A stretch of 64,000 bases of DNA from Paenibacillus aceris (GTDB taxonomy: Bacteria > Bacillota > Bacilli > Paenibacillales > NBRC-103111), in contig NZ_JAGGKV010000007.1 of assembly GCF_017874035.1 (NCBI RefSeq), positions 248,001 through 312,000 of the forward strand, in the 5' to 3' direction. The position numbers and the translations under genes are program-made. Every line of letters begins with the position of its first letter. Positions within the stretch are counted from its first letter, which is position 1. This document shows, piece by piece, positions 26,827 through 36,452 of the stretch. The notes below the pieces were generated by a model, which was not told the DNA's origin, made no database searches, and saw only the letters and a list, made by a program, of their open reading frames with translations.

Positions 26827-27010
26827 AAGGGAACGACAGGGCGCTATTTTACCGAAAATAGCCATTTGATCCAACGTGAGGGAACTATGTTCCTCTATTT
26901 TGCCGTTTTGGTTAGAAACGGGCTCATTTCGCTGAAATAGGGCCCTGTAGTTCCACTAAAAATGTGAAAGCTCCGTTTTTCGCCTAAATAGCGGCCTGCA
27001 GTTCCCTTTT
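26827..27010. repeat. Nested-palindrome element, copy 1
   Basis: 184 bp. Outer arms AAGGGAACGACAGGGCGC (left) and AAATAGCGGCCTGCAGTTCC (right, running on to CTTT) pair over about 20 of 23 positions. Inside lies a second inverted repeat, GGGAACTATGTTCCTCTATT (26880) against AAATAGGGCCCTGTAGTTCC (26936). Two further copies with the same layout and size occur at 50078 and 62172. No gene inside. Confidence 0.8.
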
Positions 27011-27189
27011 ATAAAGTTGCCTCAAACCAATGCTCCGTTTAGAGAACGAGGTCGCACCTCCTTGTAAACACAAGGGCCTGCGTGGACTCGCACACGGTTC
27101 AAACACGGATCAAGGACGATTCAACACGGTTCAAGCAAATTCCGCTAGTGGAACAATGCGTCCGCCGCTACTATGACAGTTGCCTGCAT

Positions 27190-27300
27190 CTACAGTGTCC
27201 ACCAAGTCTGTCGCATCCACCGCATCCGCCGAGACCACAGCGTCCACCAAGACTACCGCATCCACTGAGACCTCAGCATCCATCGAGTCCAGCACGGCCT
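27190..27300. repeat. 18-bp minisatellite-like repeat
   Basis: On the minus strand about five imperfect 18-bp units like GGTGGACGCTGTGGTCTC lie just past the stop of the SNF2 gene. Read on the plus strand they give a Ser/Thr-rich frame with no ribosome site, so I treat it as non-coding. Confidence 0.6.
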
Positions 27301-27301
27301 A

Positions 27302-30166
27302 CTACGCCTCCACCCACTCGCGCCGCAGCGAGAACAAGTCCCGCAGCTCGTCGGTCGACAGCTCGGTGATCCAGTTCTCGCCGGAGCCGACGATCTGCTG
27401 GCTCAGGCCGAGCTTGCGCTCGATCATCTCGTCGATGCGCTCTTCCAGCGTGCCGAGCGTGACGAACTTGTGCACCTGCACATGGCGTGTCTGCCCAATA
27501 CGGAAGGCACGGTCCGTCGCTTGGTTCTCGACGGCGGGATTCCACCAGCGATCATAGTGGAACACATGATTCGCCGCCGTCAGATTCAGCCCGATGCCCC
27601 CGGCCTTCAGCGAAAGAATGAACACATTGCGCTGCTCCTCCGCCGGCCGGTCATCAGTGTCCTGGAAGTGCGCGATCATGTCATCGCGCCCGGTTTTGGT
27701 TGTTCCGCCATGCAGGAACAGCACGGTCTCGCCCAGCTCCTGCTGCAGCACATGCTGAAGCAGGTTGCCGGTCTCGACAAATTGCGTGAAGATCAAGCAT
27801 TTGTCGCCTTCCTGGCGCAGCTCCTGCACCATCTCCAGCAGGCGCTCGAGCTTGTTCGAACGTCCGCTCCACGGTGCGGACAGCCCTTCCTTAAGCAGCA
27901 AAGCAGGGTGGTTGCACACCTGTTTGAGCTTCGTCAGCGCAGCAAGGATGAGTCCGCGCCGCTCCATCGCGGAGAGTGTATCCAGCCGGTCGAACATGTC
28001 CTGGATATAATTTTCGTATAACGAGCCCTGCTCGGCGGTCAGCGAAATGAACGTTTTGGACTCGTTCTTTTCCGGCAGATCCAGCTGAATTGCAGGATCT
28101 TTCTTCTCGCGGCGCAGCAGGAACGGGCGGATCAGCCTCTGAACCTTGCCGATGATCTCGGTGTCGCGCGTTTTCTCGATCGCATTCACGTAGCGATGCG
28201 TAAATTCGCGCACCGTGCCGAGATAACCCGGATTCGCGAAATCGAAGATCGACCACAGCTCCGTGAGCCGATTCTCGATTGGTGTACCCGTTAACGCAAT
28301 GCGATGGTACCCGTTCAGACGGCGGATGGCCGAGGCTTGCTTCGTATAGGCATTTTTTATATTTTGCGCTTCGTCCAGACAAATGGAGTTCCAGGCAATA
28401 CCGCCAAGTTCCGCTTCATCCAGATGGGAAAGCGTATAAGAGGTCAGTATTAAATCAACTTTGCCAACCGCTTCCGTAAAGGCAGCACCTTTTAAACGCT
28501 GAGGTCCATAGTGCAAATGCACTTTCAGCGAAGGGGCGAAACGCTTCAGCTCCATCTGCCAGTTACCGAGGACAGAGGTTGGACAGATGAGCAGCGAAGG
28601 CGCGTCAGGCTGCTCGGTCTCTTTGACGGTGAGTAAATAGGTAATCCATTGGATCGTTTTGCCGAGCCCCATGTCATCGGCTAAACAGCCGCCGAGGCCG
28701 AAGCGCCGCAGGAACAACAGCCATGAGATGCCGTCGACCTGATAGTGGCGCAGCGAGCCTTGAAAGCTTGGCGGCGGCTCCACCGTAGGAATCGCAGCCG
28801 TCTGTGTCAGCTGATCGACCATGTGACGCAGCTGTTCATTCAGCTCGACTTCCATCTCGATGTAGCGCATCGCATCGGGGTCATCCTCTTCAGGAAGCAG
28901 TCCCGCTGCATCGCCGGCGAAATGGAGCTCCAGCACATCGCGGAAGGAGAGGCCTTGCTTCTTCTGCACCTGTTTCATGATTTGCTCGACTTGCGCCATG
29001 AATTTCGGATCGAGCTGTATCCAGTTGCCGCGAATTTGGATCAGCTTGCGCTTCTCCTCCAGCAGCAGACGGAATTCCTCTTCCGTCAGCTCCAAATCGC
29101 CCACAGCCAGCTTCCAGTCGAACTGCATCAGCTGGGTCAGCCCGAACATCGTCTCCCGTCCCGAACCGACGGAAGACTTGATCTTCGCGCGCAGCTTCGG
29201 CTTCATCTTGCGGATGCGATCCCACCAGGCCGGGAGGAACACACTTGTCCCGGCCTCCACGAGCCGCACGCTTCCCTCTGCGAGGAAGCGCCAAGCCTCC
29301 TCCTCCGTCAGCGTCTGACGGAGAGCGCCTTCGCCCGCATCCAGCCAGGGCAGGATGCGCACCCATTTGGCCGCGTCACGTTCGACGCGGCTCAGCTCCG
29401 GCTGCCACGCCTCCGGCAGCGGCAGTTCGCCCGCCACCGGCTCGCCGGTGGGCGTCACCGTGCGCAGCACGTCCGGCGCAAGCCGGTCCTGCAGCAGGAT
29501 GCGCAGCTTCCAGCCTGCGCCGTGCGCCAGGTCCGGCTCTGCGAGCTGCAGGCACGTGCGCATCGGCGACCGGTCCTGGCGCCAGCCAATGGCGACGAGC
29601 CAATCCTCTTCGTCGAGCCAGAGATCGGCTGCGAGTTCACCGCGGCGCATGAGCGGGTACGCGGACTCAAGCTTGCGCAGATTGTCTTTCATGATGCCGT
29701 CCGCGTCCACCCATTCGGGGATGAGCGCATGAATCCAGCGGGAGACGGCTGGCGATTCCAGAGACTGCAAGTCGGTTGGAAGCTGCAGCTTCCAACCGAT
29801 CTCGCCCGCTTTCCATTTCTCATAATCCGGCATGAAGCTTCCGGATGCCAATGCCTCACGAACCGCAGGTGCTAATCGAATGAAATCCGCACAATCCTGA
29901 TGCCAGCTAAGCTGCAGATGCTGCACAGGCTGGGGATCGCTGAAATAATCGAGCGCCTCTAGCGGCTGCAGCTCGATGCCTTCGCGATTTTGCCATTCGC
30001 TCGGCTCCATGAAGGTGCCGTAGAAGGAAGCTCGGTGCCAGGCAAAGAGCATATTTTTCAAATCAAGGGCGTCCCAAATGCCGCCGTTCTCGCGGGATCC
30101 CCAAAGGAACAAGGAACCGCTGGGGAGGGAGCTTACATGAACCGTCAGCGCGCTGGTTTCGATCAT
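27302..30166 (-). CDS. ywqA: SNF2-family DNA-dependent ATPase
   Basis: 954-aa Swi2/Snf2 helicase-like translocase (YwqA-like). An N-terminal SNF2-associated region (about 1-470) precedes the motor: motif I DDMGLGKTIQ, DEAQ box CLDEAQNIKN, motif III ALTGTPIENRL, motif V LKAGGIGLNLT and motif VI QATDRAFRIGQ. It remodels protein-DNA complexes; the exact role is unknown. The ATG at 30166 overlaps the SWIM gene stop as ATGA, with AAAGGA upstream; ATG 30175 is also in frame. The gene is GC-rich in its middle. Forms a conserved two-gene unit with the SWIM protein. Confidence 0.92.
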   Translation of the reverse strand: MIETSALTVHVSSLPSGSLFLWGSRENGGIWDALDLKNMLFAWHRASFYGTFMEPSEWQNREGIELQPLEALDYFSDPQPVQHLQLSWHQDCADFIRLAPAVREALASGSFMPDYEKWKAGEIGWKLQLPTDLQSLESPAVSRWIHALIPEWVDADGIMKDNLRKLESAYPLMRRGELAADLWLDEEDWLVAIGWRQDRSPMRTCLQLAEPDLAHGAGWKLRILLQDRLAPDVLRTVTPTGEPVAGELPLPEAWQPELSRVERDAAKWVRILPWLDAGEGALRQTLTEEEAWRFLAEGSVRLVEAGTSVFLPAWWDRIRKMKPKLRAKIKSSVGSGRETMFGLTQLMQFDWKLAVGDLELTEEEFRLLLEEKRKLIQIRGNWIQLDPKFMAQVEQIMKQVQKKQGLSFRDVLELHFAGDAAGLLPEEDDPDAMRYIEMEVELNEQLRHMVDQLTQTAAIPTVEPPPSFQGSLRHYQVDGISWLLFLRRFGLGGCLADDMGLGKTIQWITYLLTVKETEQPDAPSLLICPTSVLGNWQMELKRFAPSLKVHLHYGPQRLKGAAFTEAVGKVDLILTSYTLSHLDEAELGGIAWNSICLDEAQNIKNAYTKQASAIRRLNGYHRIALTGTPIENRLTELWSIFDFANPGYLGTVREFTHRYVNAIEKTRDTEIIGKVQRLIRPFLLRREKKDPAIQLDLPEKNESKTFISLTAEQGSLYENYIQDMFDRLDTLSAMERRGLILAALTKLKQVCNHPALLLKEGLSAPWSGRSNKLERLLEMVQELRQEGDKCLIFTQFVETGNLLQHVLQQELGETVLFLHGGTTKTGRDDMIAHFQDTDDRPAEEQRNVFILSLKAGGIGLNLTAANHVFHYDRWWNPAVENQATDRAFRIGQTRHVQVHKFVTLGTLEERIDEMIERKLGLSQQIVGSGENWITELSTDELRDLFSLRREWVEA

Positions 30167-31755
30167 CGAATCCATTTTCCTTTCTTAAGCTCTTCTTGGA
30201 AGGCACGCAAGCGTGAGAATTTATCCGCTAAACGATACACATAGTGCTCCCAGCGATCGTTCTGGCCTAGTTGTTTGTAAATGGCGTGGAGCTTCTTCAG
30301 AAGACGGACAGCGGTCTTGTAGGATGCTCTGTTTTTCTCCAAAACCGCCCGTTCCGCCGCTTGATGATATAGAGGAAGGAGCAGAGCTGCATCGTGCTCT
30401 TCAATAGCTTTCAGCTCCAACGTGTACAGGTTCAGTGGTGAAATACGGTTTGCAAGCTGTAAATCGACCCATTGGCGATACCGTTTTGTCTGCAGCAAAT
30501 ATGCCGTGTAATAGTAATACGAGCGAGGAAGCAGGGACTCCATGACCTGTACCCATTCGCTGTCGGAATCCAGATGTTTGGTCGTATCCAGCCAATATTG
30601 GCAAAAGGTTCGGAAATCATCGTGATTAGCCTGCGGAATGGACTTAAACAACCAACGAAGCCAAACCAGGACGTTGTTCCACTGTTGATCGTTGTAATAG
30701 TAATTCAGGTACAGGAAGTAGTCTTTCGCATGAGGATGAGCCAACTGCTCGAGCAGCTTGAAGGCGCTGTCCGTATCCTCCTGGATAATGTGAAAATGAG
30801 CTCTTGCCGCAATCAGCACATCCTTCTTCTTAGCTAGAAGATCTTTTTTAGCAAGAAGGGCGTCCAGACGTTGAATCTCCTCTTTCTGCGCCCCCGTTTG
30901 ACCGGACAGCTTCCACCAGATGAACCGGTACACAAATAGCCAGTCAATCGGGCTGTCTTTACCCTGCAGCGCGAATTCACCGAGCATTTTTAGCGTAGCA
31001 AGCATGTGTTTGGGCTCAGCCGTGAAGATGGCGTTCATATCCATCCCTTGCGCGAGTTCAACGAGCTTATCTTCGCAATTTTTTGCGGCGATTTTGCACC
31101 CGTTTTCGTGGTAATAAGACAAGTAGGAGCTTTTGGTCTCTTGGTAAAATTGTTCGATTTTACGCATCATGAAAAGCACGATATGAAGCATGTAGATTTC
31201 GCGCATCGAGCTTTTCCAATCGGCTGCAAAACCCGGCAACGACTCCAGCGCAGAGTCATAAAATGTTTCAATGGAATGCTGATGCGAGATCGAAAATCCA
31301 TGGAATCTTCCTTCGAAAAAACGATGCCAATCAGCAGGCAAAGCCTCTTCGGCAGGTTTGTTCGCCTTGGCGGCCTCTTTGCGTTCCTGTGCCGGGGAAG
31401 CGCCTCGTACGGGCTTTTTGCGAGCATATATTTGTTGCTTTAACTGTTGCAGCAGCAGCTCCGGCCGTCCATAAGGCGCGTACAAGCTGAAGAACGTGGC
31501 ACCGATATGCTGGCAAAAGCCATCGAAAGAACAGCTGCATGAGCTGTCCGGAAAATGTTCCAAATTCACCGTCGTGTTGTGCAGTCTCTTGCCTGCAACC
31601 GTCGATTGAATGCTGGTGCCCTTCAGATCGATATCCGCCACGCGGCCTTTATGATAGTACTCCCAGCCCTGCTCCAGTACGGCAGCATCAAAATGCAGCG
31701 GGATCTGCTTGATTAGGTAGTTCATTCGATTTTTGGGAATCTGCAGTTTCAGCAT
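30163..31755 (-). CDS. ywqB: SWIM zinc-finger protein
   Basis: 530-aa protein with a SWIM zinc-binding motif CSCSFDGFCQH (CxCx5CxH) at about 70-80, then a long helical region. SWIM proteins of this type are encoded directly upstream of SNF2 ATPases (B. subtilis YwqB-YwqA) and probably guide them to DNA or partners. ATG 31755 follows AGGAAAG; upstream ATGs at 31797 and 31785 lack spacing. Overlaps the helicase gene by 4 nt. Confidence 0.85.
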   Translation of the reverse strand: MLKLQIPKNRMNYLIKQIPLHFDAAVLEQGWEYYHKGRVADIDLKGTSIQSTVAGKRLHNTTVNLEHFPDSSCSCSFDGFCQHIGATFFSLYAPYGRPELLLQQLKQQIYARKKPVRGASPAQERKEAAKANKPAEEALPADWHRFFEGRFHGFSISHQHSIETFYDSALESLPGFAADWKSSMREIYMLHIVLFMMRKIEQFYQETKSSYLSYYHENGCKIAAKNCEDKLVELAQGMDMNAIFTAEPKHMLATLKMLGEFALQGKDSPIDWLFVYRFIWWKLSGQTGAQKEEIQRLDALLAKKDLLAKKKDVLIAARAHFHIIQEDTDSAFKLLEQLAHPHAKDYFLYLNYYYNDQQWNNVLVWLRWLFKSIPQANHDDFRTFCQYWLDTTKHLDSDSEWVQVMESLLPRSYYYYTAYLLQTKRYRQWVDLQLANRISPLNLYTLELKAIEEHDAALLLPLYHQAAERAVLEKNRASYKTAVRLLKKLHAIYKQLGQNDRWEHYVYRLADKFSRLRAFQEELKKGKWIR

Positions 31756-31946
31756 GTGTGCTTTCCTACCCTCCGAGCGGTACATTCCTTCTTCCATAGT
31801 AACAGATTTTTTCCGAAATTGCCCATTTCCACAGTTTATGCCAAAGGGTATTTTTTTATCCGGGGTAAAATCGGTTAACCCTGCATTCCAACCTATAATA
31901 TGATAAAGTGAAGACAGAAGGTTAGCTACCGAAGGGAGACTTTATA

Positions 31947-32240
31947 ATGGGTATAAAATTCGGAAGAGAATATAAGGACATTGTCACGGATTTCGTGCGC
32001 GGAATTGAGATGGTTGACGGATTCTATGAGCTGCTGGAAATGAGCGCGGATGATTGGCAGGAGCTGGAGCAGGACGAACAGGAAGAATGCCTGCGTACGC
32101 TGGCCGACGATATTTTTTACGGATTGGGAAGCAGTCCTGTGATGCAAATCGGCGTGGGCTCGGTTCGCCATGATCCGGGTAATCACGTGTTGAAGGTACA
32201 TGACGGGGAAAAGCTCGTTTCGGTCATTTACTTGGTTTAA
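31947..32240 (+). CDS. Small acidic conserved hypothetical protein
   Basis: 97 aa, very acidic in the middle (SADDWQELEQDEQEECLR), no membrane segment or known motif. ATG 31947 follows GAAGGGAG, and a consensus-like TATAAT lies at 31894-31899. 47 nt upstream of recQ, possibly co-transcribed. Function not recognised. Confidence 0.75.
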   Translation: MGIKFGREYKDIVTDFVRGIEMVDGFYELLEMSADDWQELEQDEQEECLRTLADDIFYGLGSSPVMQIGVGSVRHDPGNHVLKVHDGEKLVSVIYLV

Positions 32241-32287
32241 GCGAGATTGTGTTTTGAAGTGAGATAAAAGAAAGGTGTATACAAGCT

Positions 32288-34096
32288 ATGCTGGATGGGG
32301 CAAGAAAGGTTTTACAACAAGTATATGGATACCCGGAATTCCGCGAGGGGCAGAAAAATATCATTACCCATCTGCTTGAGGGAAAGGATACGCTTGGCAT
32401 TATGCCGACGGGCGGCGGCAAATCGATCTGTTATCAGGTTCCTGCGATGCTGATGGAGGGTGTGACGCTCGTCATTTCGCCGCTCATTTCCTTGATGAAG
32501 GACCAAGTGGATGCCTTGGGTGTGTTAGGAGTCCCGGCGACGTTCATTAACAGTACACTGGAAGCCAGAGAAGTTGAACAGCGGATGCAGGGTGCTATGC
32601 AGGGCAAATATAAGCTGCTGTACATCGCGCCCGAGCGGCTGGAGTCAGAGCGGTTTCGCGCGCGGATGTCGGCGCTGAATCTCCCTTTTGTGGCCATTGA
32701 CGAGGCACACTGCGTGTCTCAGTGGGGGCATGATTTCCGCCCCAGCTATGTTGCCATTGCTCCGTTCATCCGCGAGCTTCCGAATCGCCCGATCGTAGCC
32801 GCCTTTACCGCTACGGCCACAGCCGAGGTGACGGCAGATATCGCAAGGCTGCTGGAGTTGGATCAAGCGGGCATCTTCGTGAACGGCTTTTCGCGGGATA
32901 ATTTGGAGTTGACGATTCTTCGCGGAGAGAACAAACGGGATTACATCCACAATTATGTGAAAGAGCATACGCACCAACCTGGTATTATCTATGCCGCTAC
33001 CCGTAAGGATGTAGAGGAGCTGTATGAATCCTTGCGGAAAAAAGGCTACGCCGCAGGCAAGTACCACGCCGGTTTAACCGACGATGAGCGCTCCTACATG
33101 CAGGAGTCGTTTCTCTATGACGATATTCGGGTGATGATCGCCACGAATGCGTTCGGGATGGGTATCGATAAGTCGAACGTGCGGTATGTCATTCACTATA
33201 ATATGCCGAAAAATATGGAAGCGTATTACCAAGAGGCAGGTCGCGCAGGGCGAGACGGGGAGCCGAGTGAATGCATTCTGCTGTTCAGCGCACAGGATAT
33301 TATGACGCAGAAGTTCCTCATTGAACAGAACCAGCTCTCGCCAGAGCGCAAAGCGAATGAGTATAAGAAGCTGCAGACGATGATCGATTACTGCTATTCA
33401 CCACGGTGCTTGCGGAATGTCATTCTGCATTATTTTGATGAAACTAATATCAAAGACACCTGCGGCAATTGCTCCTCATGCAAAGACGATCGCGATACGG
33501 TTGACATTACCGTTGAAGCGCAGAAAATTTTCTCCTGTATCCGTCGCATGAACGAACGCTTCGGTATTTCGATGGTTGCTTCTGTCCTCAAAGGTTCGAA
33601 AGCGAAGAAAATTGTCGAATATCGCTTCGATCGACTGCCGACGCATGGCATTATGCGGGATTTGCCTGAAAAAGAAATTTCCGATCTGATCAATGTGCTA
33701 ATCTCGGAAGGGTACCTGCAGCTGTCCGAAGGCCAGTACCCGGTGGTGAGGCTTATGCAGCCCGCAGCGGAAGTGCTTCAAGGCAAGCTGCCCGTGTTCC
33801 AAAAGGTGCGCAAGCAGCAAGTCAAAGCCGCTGCTATCGACAATACCCTGTTCGAGCAGCTTCGTCTGCTTCGCCGGGAAATTGCCGCACGCGAAAAGGT
33901 GCCGCCGTATATTATTTTCTCCGACAGCACACTGCGTGAGATGAGCGAGAGCTGCCCGACCTCGGAATCCGCCATGCTGCGGATCAAAGGTGTCGGCGAG
34001 GTCAAATACCGCAACTACGGCAAGCCCTTCCTTGATCTTCTTCGCACGTATGCGGGAGAGAGTGAAGTCGAGGCTGTTGCTTATGATTTTGAGTAA
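32288..34096 (+). CDS. recQ: ATP-dependent DNA helicase RecQ
   Basis: 602-aa 3'-5' helicase in recombination and fork repair. Motif I PTGGGKSICYQ, DEAH box IDEAHCVSQWGHDFRPSY, motif VI QEAGRAGRDG; the zinc site Cys set YCYSPRC...CGNCSSC (about 365-400); RQC winged helix; and a C-terminal HRDC domain (about 518-590). Full-length three-domain architecture. ATG 32288 follows AAAGGTG. Confidence 0.96.
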   Translation: MLDGARKVLQQVYGYPEFREGQKNIITHLLEGKDTLGIMPTGGGKSICYQVPAMLMEGVTLVISPLISLMKDQVDALGVLGVPATFINSTLEAREVEQRMQGAMQGKYKLLYIAPERLESERFRARMSALNLPFVAIDEAHCVSQWGHDFRPSYVAIAPFIRELPNRPIVAAFTATATAEVTADIARLLELDQAGIFVNGFSRDNLELTILRGENKRDYIHNYVKEHTHQPGIIYAATRKDVEELYESLRKKGYAAGKYHAGLTDDERSYMQESFLYDDIRVMIATNAFGMGIDKSNVRYVIHYNMPKNMEAYYQEAGRAGRDGEPSECILLFSAQDIMTQKFLIEQNQLSPERKANEYKKLQTMIDYCYSPRCLRNVILHYFDETNIKDTCGNCSSCKDDRDTVDITVEAQKIFSCIRRMNERFGISMVASVLKGSKAKKIVEYRFDRLPTHGIMRDLPEKEISDLINVLISEGYLQLSEGQYPVVRLMQPAAEVLQGKLPVFQKVRKQQVKAAAIDNTLFEQLRLLRREIAAREKVPPYIIFSDSTLREMSESCPTSESAMLRIKGVGEVKYRNYGKPFLDLLRTYAGESEVEAVAYDFE

Positions 34097-34125
34097 TTGA
34101 GTAGGGTTGGAAGGGGTGGCAGTAC

Positions 34126-34434
34126 GTGAAGCTTGGAAACACTGACATTGATCAAAAGCTCGGAGCGCTAACCGGTTGGACGACAGACGATCATAAATGG
34201 ATTGTTAGGAAATACCGATTTGCGGAGTTCATGCAGGGCATTTCTTTCGTGAATCACGTCGCCCACATCGCTGAAAAGGATAACCATCATCCGATGATCG
34301 CCATCGATTACAAAATGGTTACGCTGCGGCTTACTTCTTGGCATGCAGGCGGATTAACGGAGCTGGATTTTCAATCTGCCGCTAAGTTTGATCAAGCTTT
34401 TGAAGAGGTATCTGCGGGTGCAGGCGGCGCCTAG
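34126..34434 (+). CDS. phhB: Pterin-4a-carbinolamine dehydratase
   Basis: 102-aa enzyme dehydrating 4a-hydroxytetrahydrobiopterin; the active-site motif is seen in AHIAEKDNHHPMIAIDY (about 47-63). A GTG start at 34126 follows AAGGGGTGG. It ends in a 4-nt tail-to-tail overlap with the opposing GNAT gene. No aromatic amino-acid hydroxylase gene is nearby, so the pterin partner is unknown. Confidence 0.9.
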   Translation: MKLGNTDIDQKLGALTGWTTDDHKWIVRKYRFAEFMQGISFVNHVAHIAEKDNHHPMIAIDYKMVTLRLTSWHAGGLTELDFQSAAKFDQAFEEVSAGAGGA

Positions 34435-34934
34435 TCCGATAAGCCTTCGTCGTAAACCATGCAATGAAATTCAGCTGTTCCGGTGGGCGTCCACTTTACA
34501 TAGGTATCGGTAATAGTAAAGCCGGCACGCTCATAAGTGCGGATTGCTCGCTTATTCCAGGCCAGCACCTCCAGATCGATCTCCTGCCCGGGGGCTCGCC
34601 GCACCGCTTCACGGGTAAGGAGCCGCACGAATTGTGCCCCGATTCCGCTGCCTTTTCCGCAGAGATCAGGACGGAGGCCCAGTCCGAGGCGCGTGACGCC
34701 AAGCATCGGGAAGAACTGAACGAACCCGGATAAGCCGCCTTTTTCATCGACGACAGCCCGGTATTGTTGAGCCCGAATGTGAGGGTCCGCGAATTCGGTC
34801 TGCTCCCGCAGCATAATGTCCCATGACGGCCAATTGTACAGCTCGTAGGGAGACGGATATTTCCACGTACATACCTCCACACATTGCGCGTTAGTTAGGG
34901 GTACAACTCGCCAGGGTAAGCTTGCATCTGCCAC
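34431..34934 (-). CDS. GNAT acetyltransferase
   Basis: 167-aa RimI-like N-acetyltransferase with GLRPDLCGKGSGIGAQFVRL as acetyl-CoA loop and AWNKRAIRTYERAGF as the conserved C-terminal element. GTG 34934 follows AAGGGTGAT by 7 nt; a longer frame to 35003 has no ribosome site and overlaps the divergent gene. Substrate unknown. Confidence 0.82.
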   Translation of the reverse strand: MADASLPWRVVPLTNAQCVEVCTWKYPSPYELYNWPSWDIMLREQTEFADPHIRAQQYRAVVDEKGGLSGFVQFFPMLGVTRLGLGLRPDLCGKGSGIGAQFVRLLTREAVRRAPGQEIDLEVLAWNKRAIRTYERAGFTITDTYVKWTPTGTAEFHCMVYDEGLSD

Positions 34935-34978
34935 TTTTATTATCACCCTTTCATTTATTGTTGGAGGTTCAGGTTCGC

Positions 34979-35674
34979 ATGGGTTGGCTTTTACATATTC
35001 CAATTACTACATGTATTTTGTTCTCTATGCTTATGTTGGGATTACATATATTTCGAATCTCTGTGAATAAGAAATGGCCAATTGCGCTCATCATTACTCT
35101 TGTTATCTCTTGTTTGGTAGAGCTATTCACGTTTATGATAGGTACGAAGTCTTGGAGTCCTATGCTTGCTATTGTACTGGAAGCTGTTAGTGTTCACTAT
35201 CTATTTCGATTGCGCAAGCTCCATGCGCTCAAGATCGTACTGCTTGGGGCAATCGGTTACACCGTCTATTTGGCCATTGTTCTATTTACTGTATCGGTAG
35301 TAACGGAAGTTCTTGTGGACGATTATTTTGACGGGCTGGATTCGTTGTATCGTCCCCTGAAAATTTATGCCGCGCTGCTTACGTGCCTTACCGCATTGGT
35401 CTTGAATAGGAACCGATTAGGTTTTACTTTGCGACTGGGGCGGAATTCCAAGAATGAAAGAAGCTTAAGAGATTCCAGTAATGTCAAGCAGGCATGGCGT
35501 CCCCGTAACTATGTGCTTTTTCCCGCTCTTTTGACTGCCTTTGTTTTATTCTCTTCTGCTCATTATGGGGTATCCATGCATGTGGCGTCCATTTTCTATT
35601 GGGCTGCGGGCTTTTGCATCGTGCTGGTTTGGATGATCTATCTGCTATATCGCACGGAAATGGATGAGTTGTAG
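34979..35674 (+). CDS. Multi-pass membrane protein, unknown
   Basis: 231 aa with about seven predicted helices (for instance 3-21, 32-52, 85-115, 125-142, 180-198). A short basic loop RLGRNSKNERS lies before the last pair. No motif recognised. ATG 34979 follows GGAGGT by 10 nt. Divergent from the GNAT gene. Confidence 0.7.
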   Translation: MGWLLHIPITTCILFSMLMLGLHIFRISVNKKWPIALIITLVISCLVELFTFMIGTKSWSPMLAIVLEAVSVHYLFRLRKLHALKIVLLGAIGYTVYLAIVLFTVSVVTEVLVDDYFDGLDSLYRPLKIYAALLTCLTALVLNRNRLGFTLRLGRNSKNERSLRDSSNVKQAWRPRNYVLFPALLTAFVLFSSAHYGVSMHVASIFYWAAGFCIVLVWMIYLLYRTEMDEL

Positions 35675-35771
35675 CCATCGCAGGTCATGTTTATGGTGCC
35701 CTCGTTACATGATAGACAGTTTTTGGGTACAATGAAGATAACGATTTTATTTGGAAGAGGAGGTCATTTCA

Positions 35772-36245
35772 ATGACCCAAGTTACAGTTAGAGAAGCTGT
35801 TATACAAGATATTTCCCAGTTAAAAACGTTAATGCTCGCTTATATCGTGGACTTCTATCAATATCGCCAGCCTGAGGATGAGAAGTTGAACGGACTGATT
35901 CACCATCTGCTGGAGCAAAAGGACGGCATTCAATTCGTGGCCGAGACGGAAGACGGGACATTGGTCGGTTTTGCGACCTTATATTTTACCTTCAGTACCT
36001 TGCGTGCTTCCAAAATAGCAGTCCTGAACGATCTCTATGTCATTGAAGCGGAGCGGGGCCAAGGTGCCGCTGCGAAGCTATTCGCAGCTTGCAAAGGGTA
36101 TGCGGCCAGACACGGCTACGCCAATTTATCATGGACCACGGCCAAAGATAACTTCCGTGCGCAAGCTTTTTACGATAAAGTGGGCGGAGATCGCAGTGAC
36201 TGGCTCACGTATTCTGTGAATCCGACGATTGGGATCGGCGATTAA
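35772..36245 (+). CDS. GNAT acetyltransferase
   Basis: 157-aa N-acetyltransferase with the acetyl-CoA loop EAERGQGAAAKLFAACKGYA and the C-terminal TAKDNFRAQAFYDKVGG element. ATG 35772 follows GAGGAGGT. A 52-bp stretch of its 3' part is repeated in degenerate form at 38545-38596. Substrate unknown. Confidence 0.87.
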   Translation: MTQVTVREAVIQDISQLKTLMLAYIVDFYQYRQPEDEKLNGLIHHLLEQKDGIQFVAETEDGTLVGFATLYFTFSTLRASKIAVLNDLYVIEAERGQGAAAKLFAACKGYAARHGYANLSWTTAKDNFRAQAFYDKVGGDRSDWLTYSVNPTIGIGD

Positions 36246-36265
36246 TTGCATTCCCACACCAGGTA

Positions 36266-36303
36266 AACCTTCATCTCCCGTTACGGGGTTGGAGGTTTTT
36301 TTG
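36266..36303 (+). terminator. Terminator after GNAT gene
   Basis: An imperfect AACCTTCATCTCCCG / CGGGGTTGGAGGTT stem is followed by TTTTTTT. Confidence 0.75.
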
Positions 36304-36402
36304 CGTGAAGTTTTATCGACTGAATCGAACTTAAAATCATTTTCATAATGTTTGCAGAATCACAAATACTAAAGATATCTCCAAATTATTCATATATAAA
36401 AA

Positions 36403-36448
36403 TTGACATATCATTAAGATCGGAACATAATAATGATTCGTATACGAA
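36403..36448 (+). promoter_or_regulatory. Promoter with overlapping operator palindrome
   Basis: A consensus TTGACA (36403), 17 nt, CATAAT (36426-36431), then the perfect 12-bp palindrome TTCGTATACGAA (36437-36448) at the expected start of transcription. It drives the regulator remnant and drug exporter. A MarR- or TetR-type repressor site is inferred. Confidence 0.7.
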
Positions 36449-36452
36449 ATAG

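Noticed and set aside
27180..27557. Plus-strand Ser/Thr-rich ORF
   Set aside because: Runs antisense into the SNF2 gene; its repetitive part is the 18-bp minisatellite and no ribosome site precedes it.
28745..29875. 376-aa plus-strand ORF
   Set aside because: Exactly antisense to the GC-rich part of the SNF2 gene; Arg/Leu/His-rich composition typical of a shadow frame.
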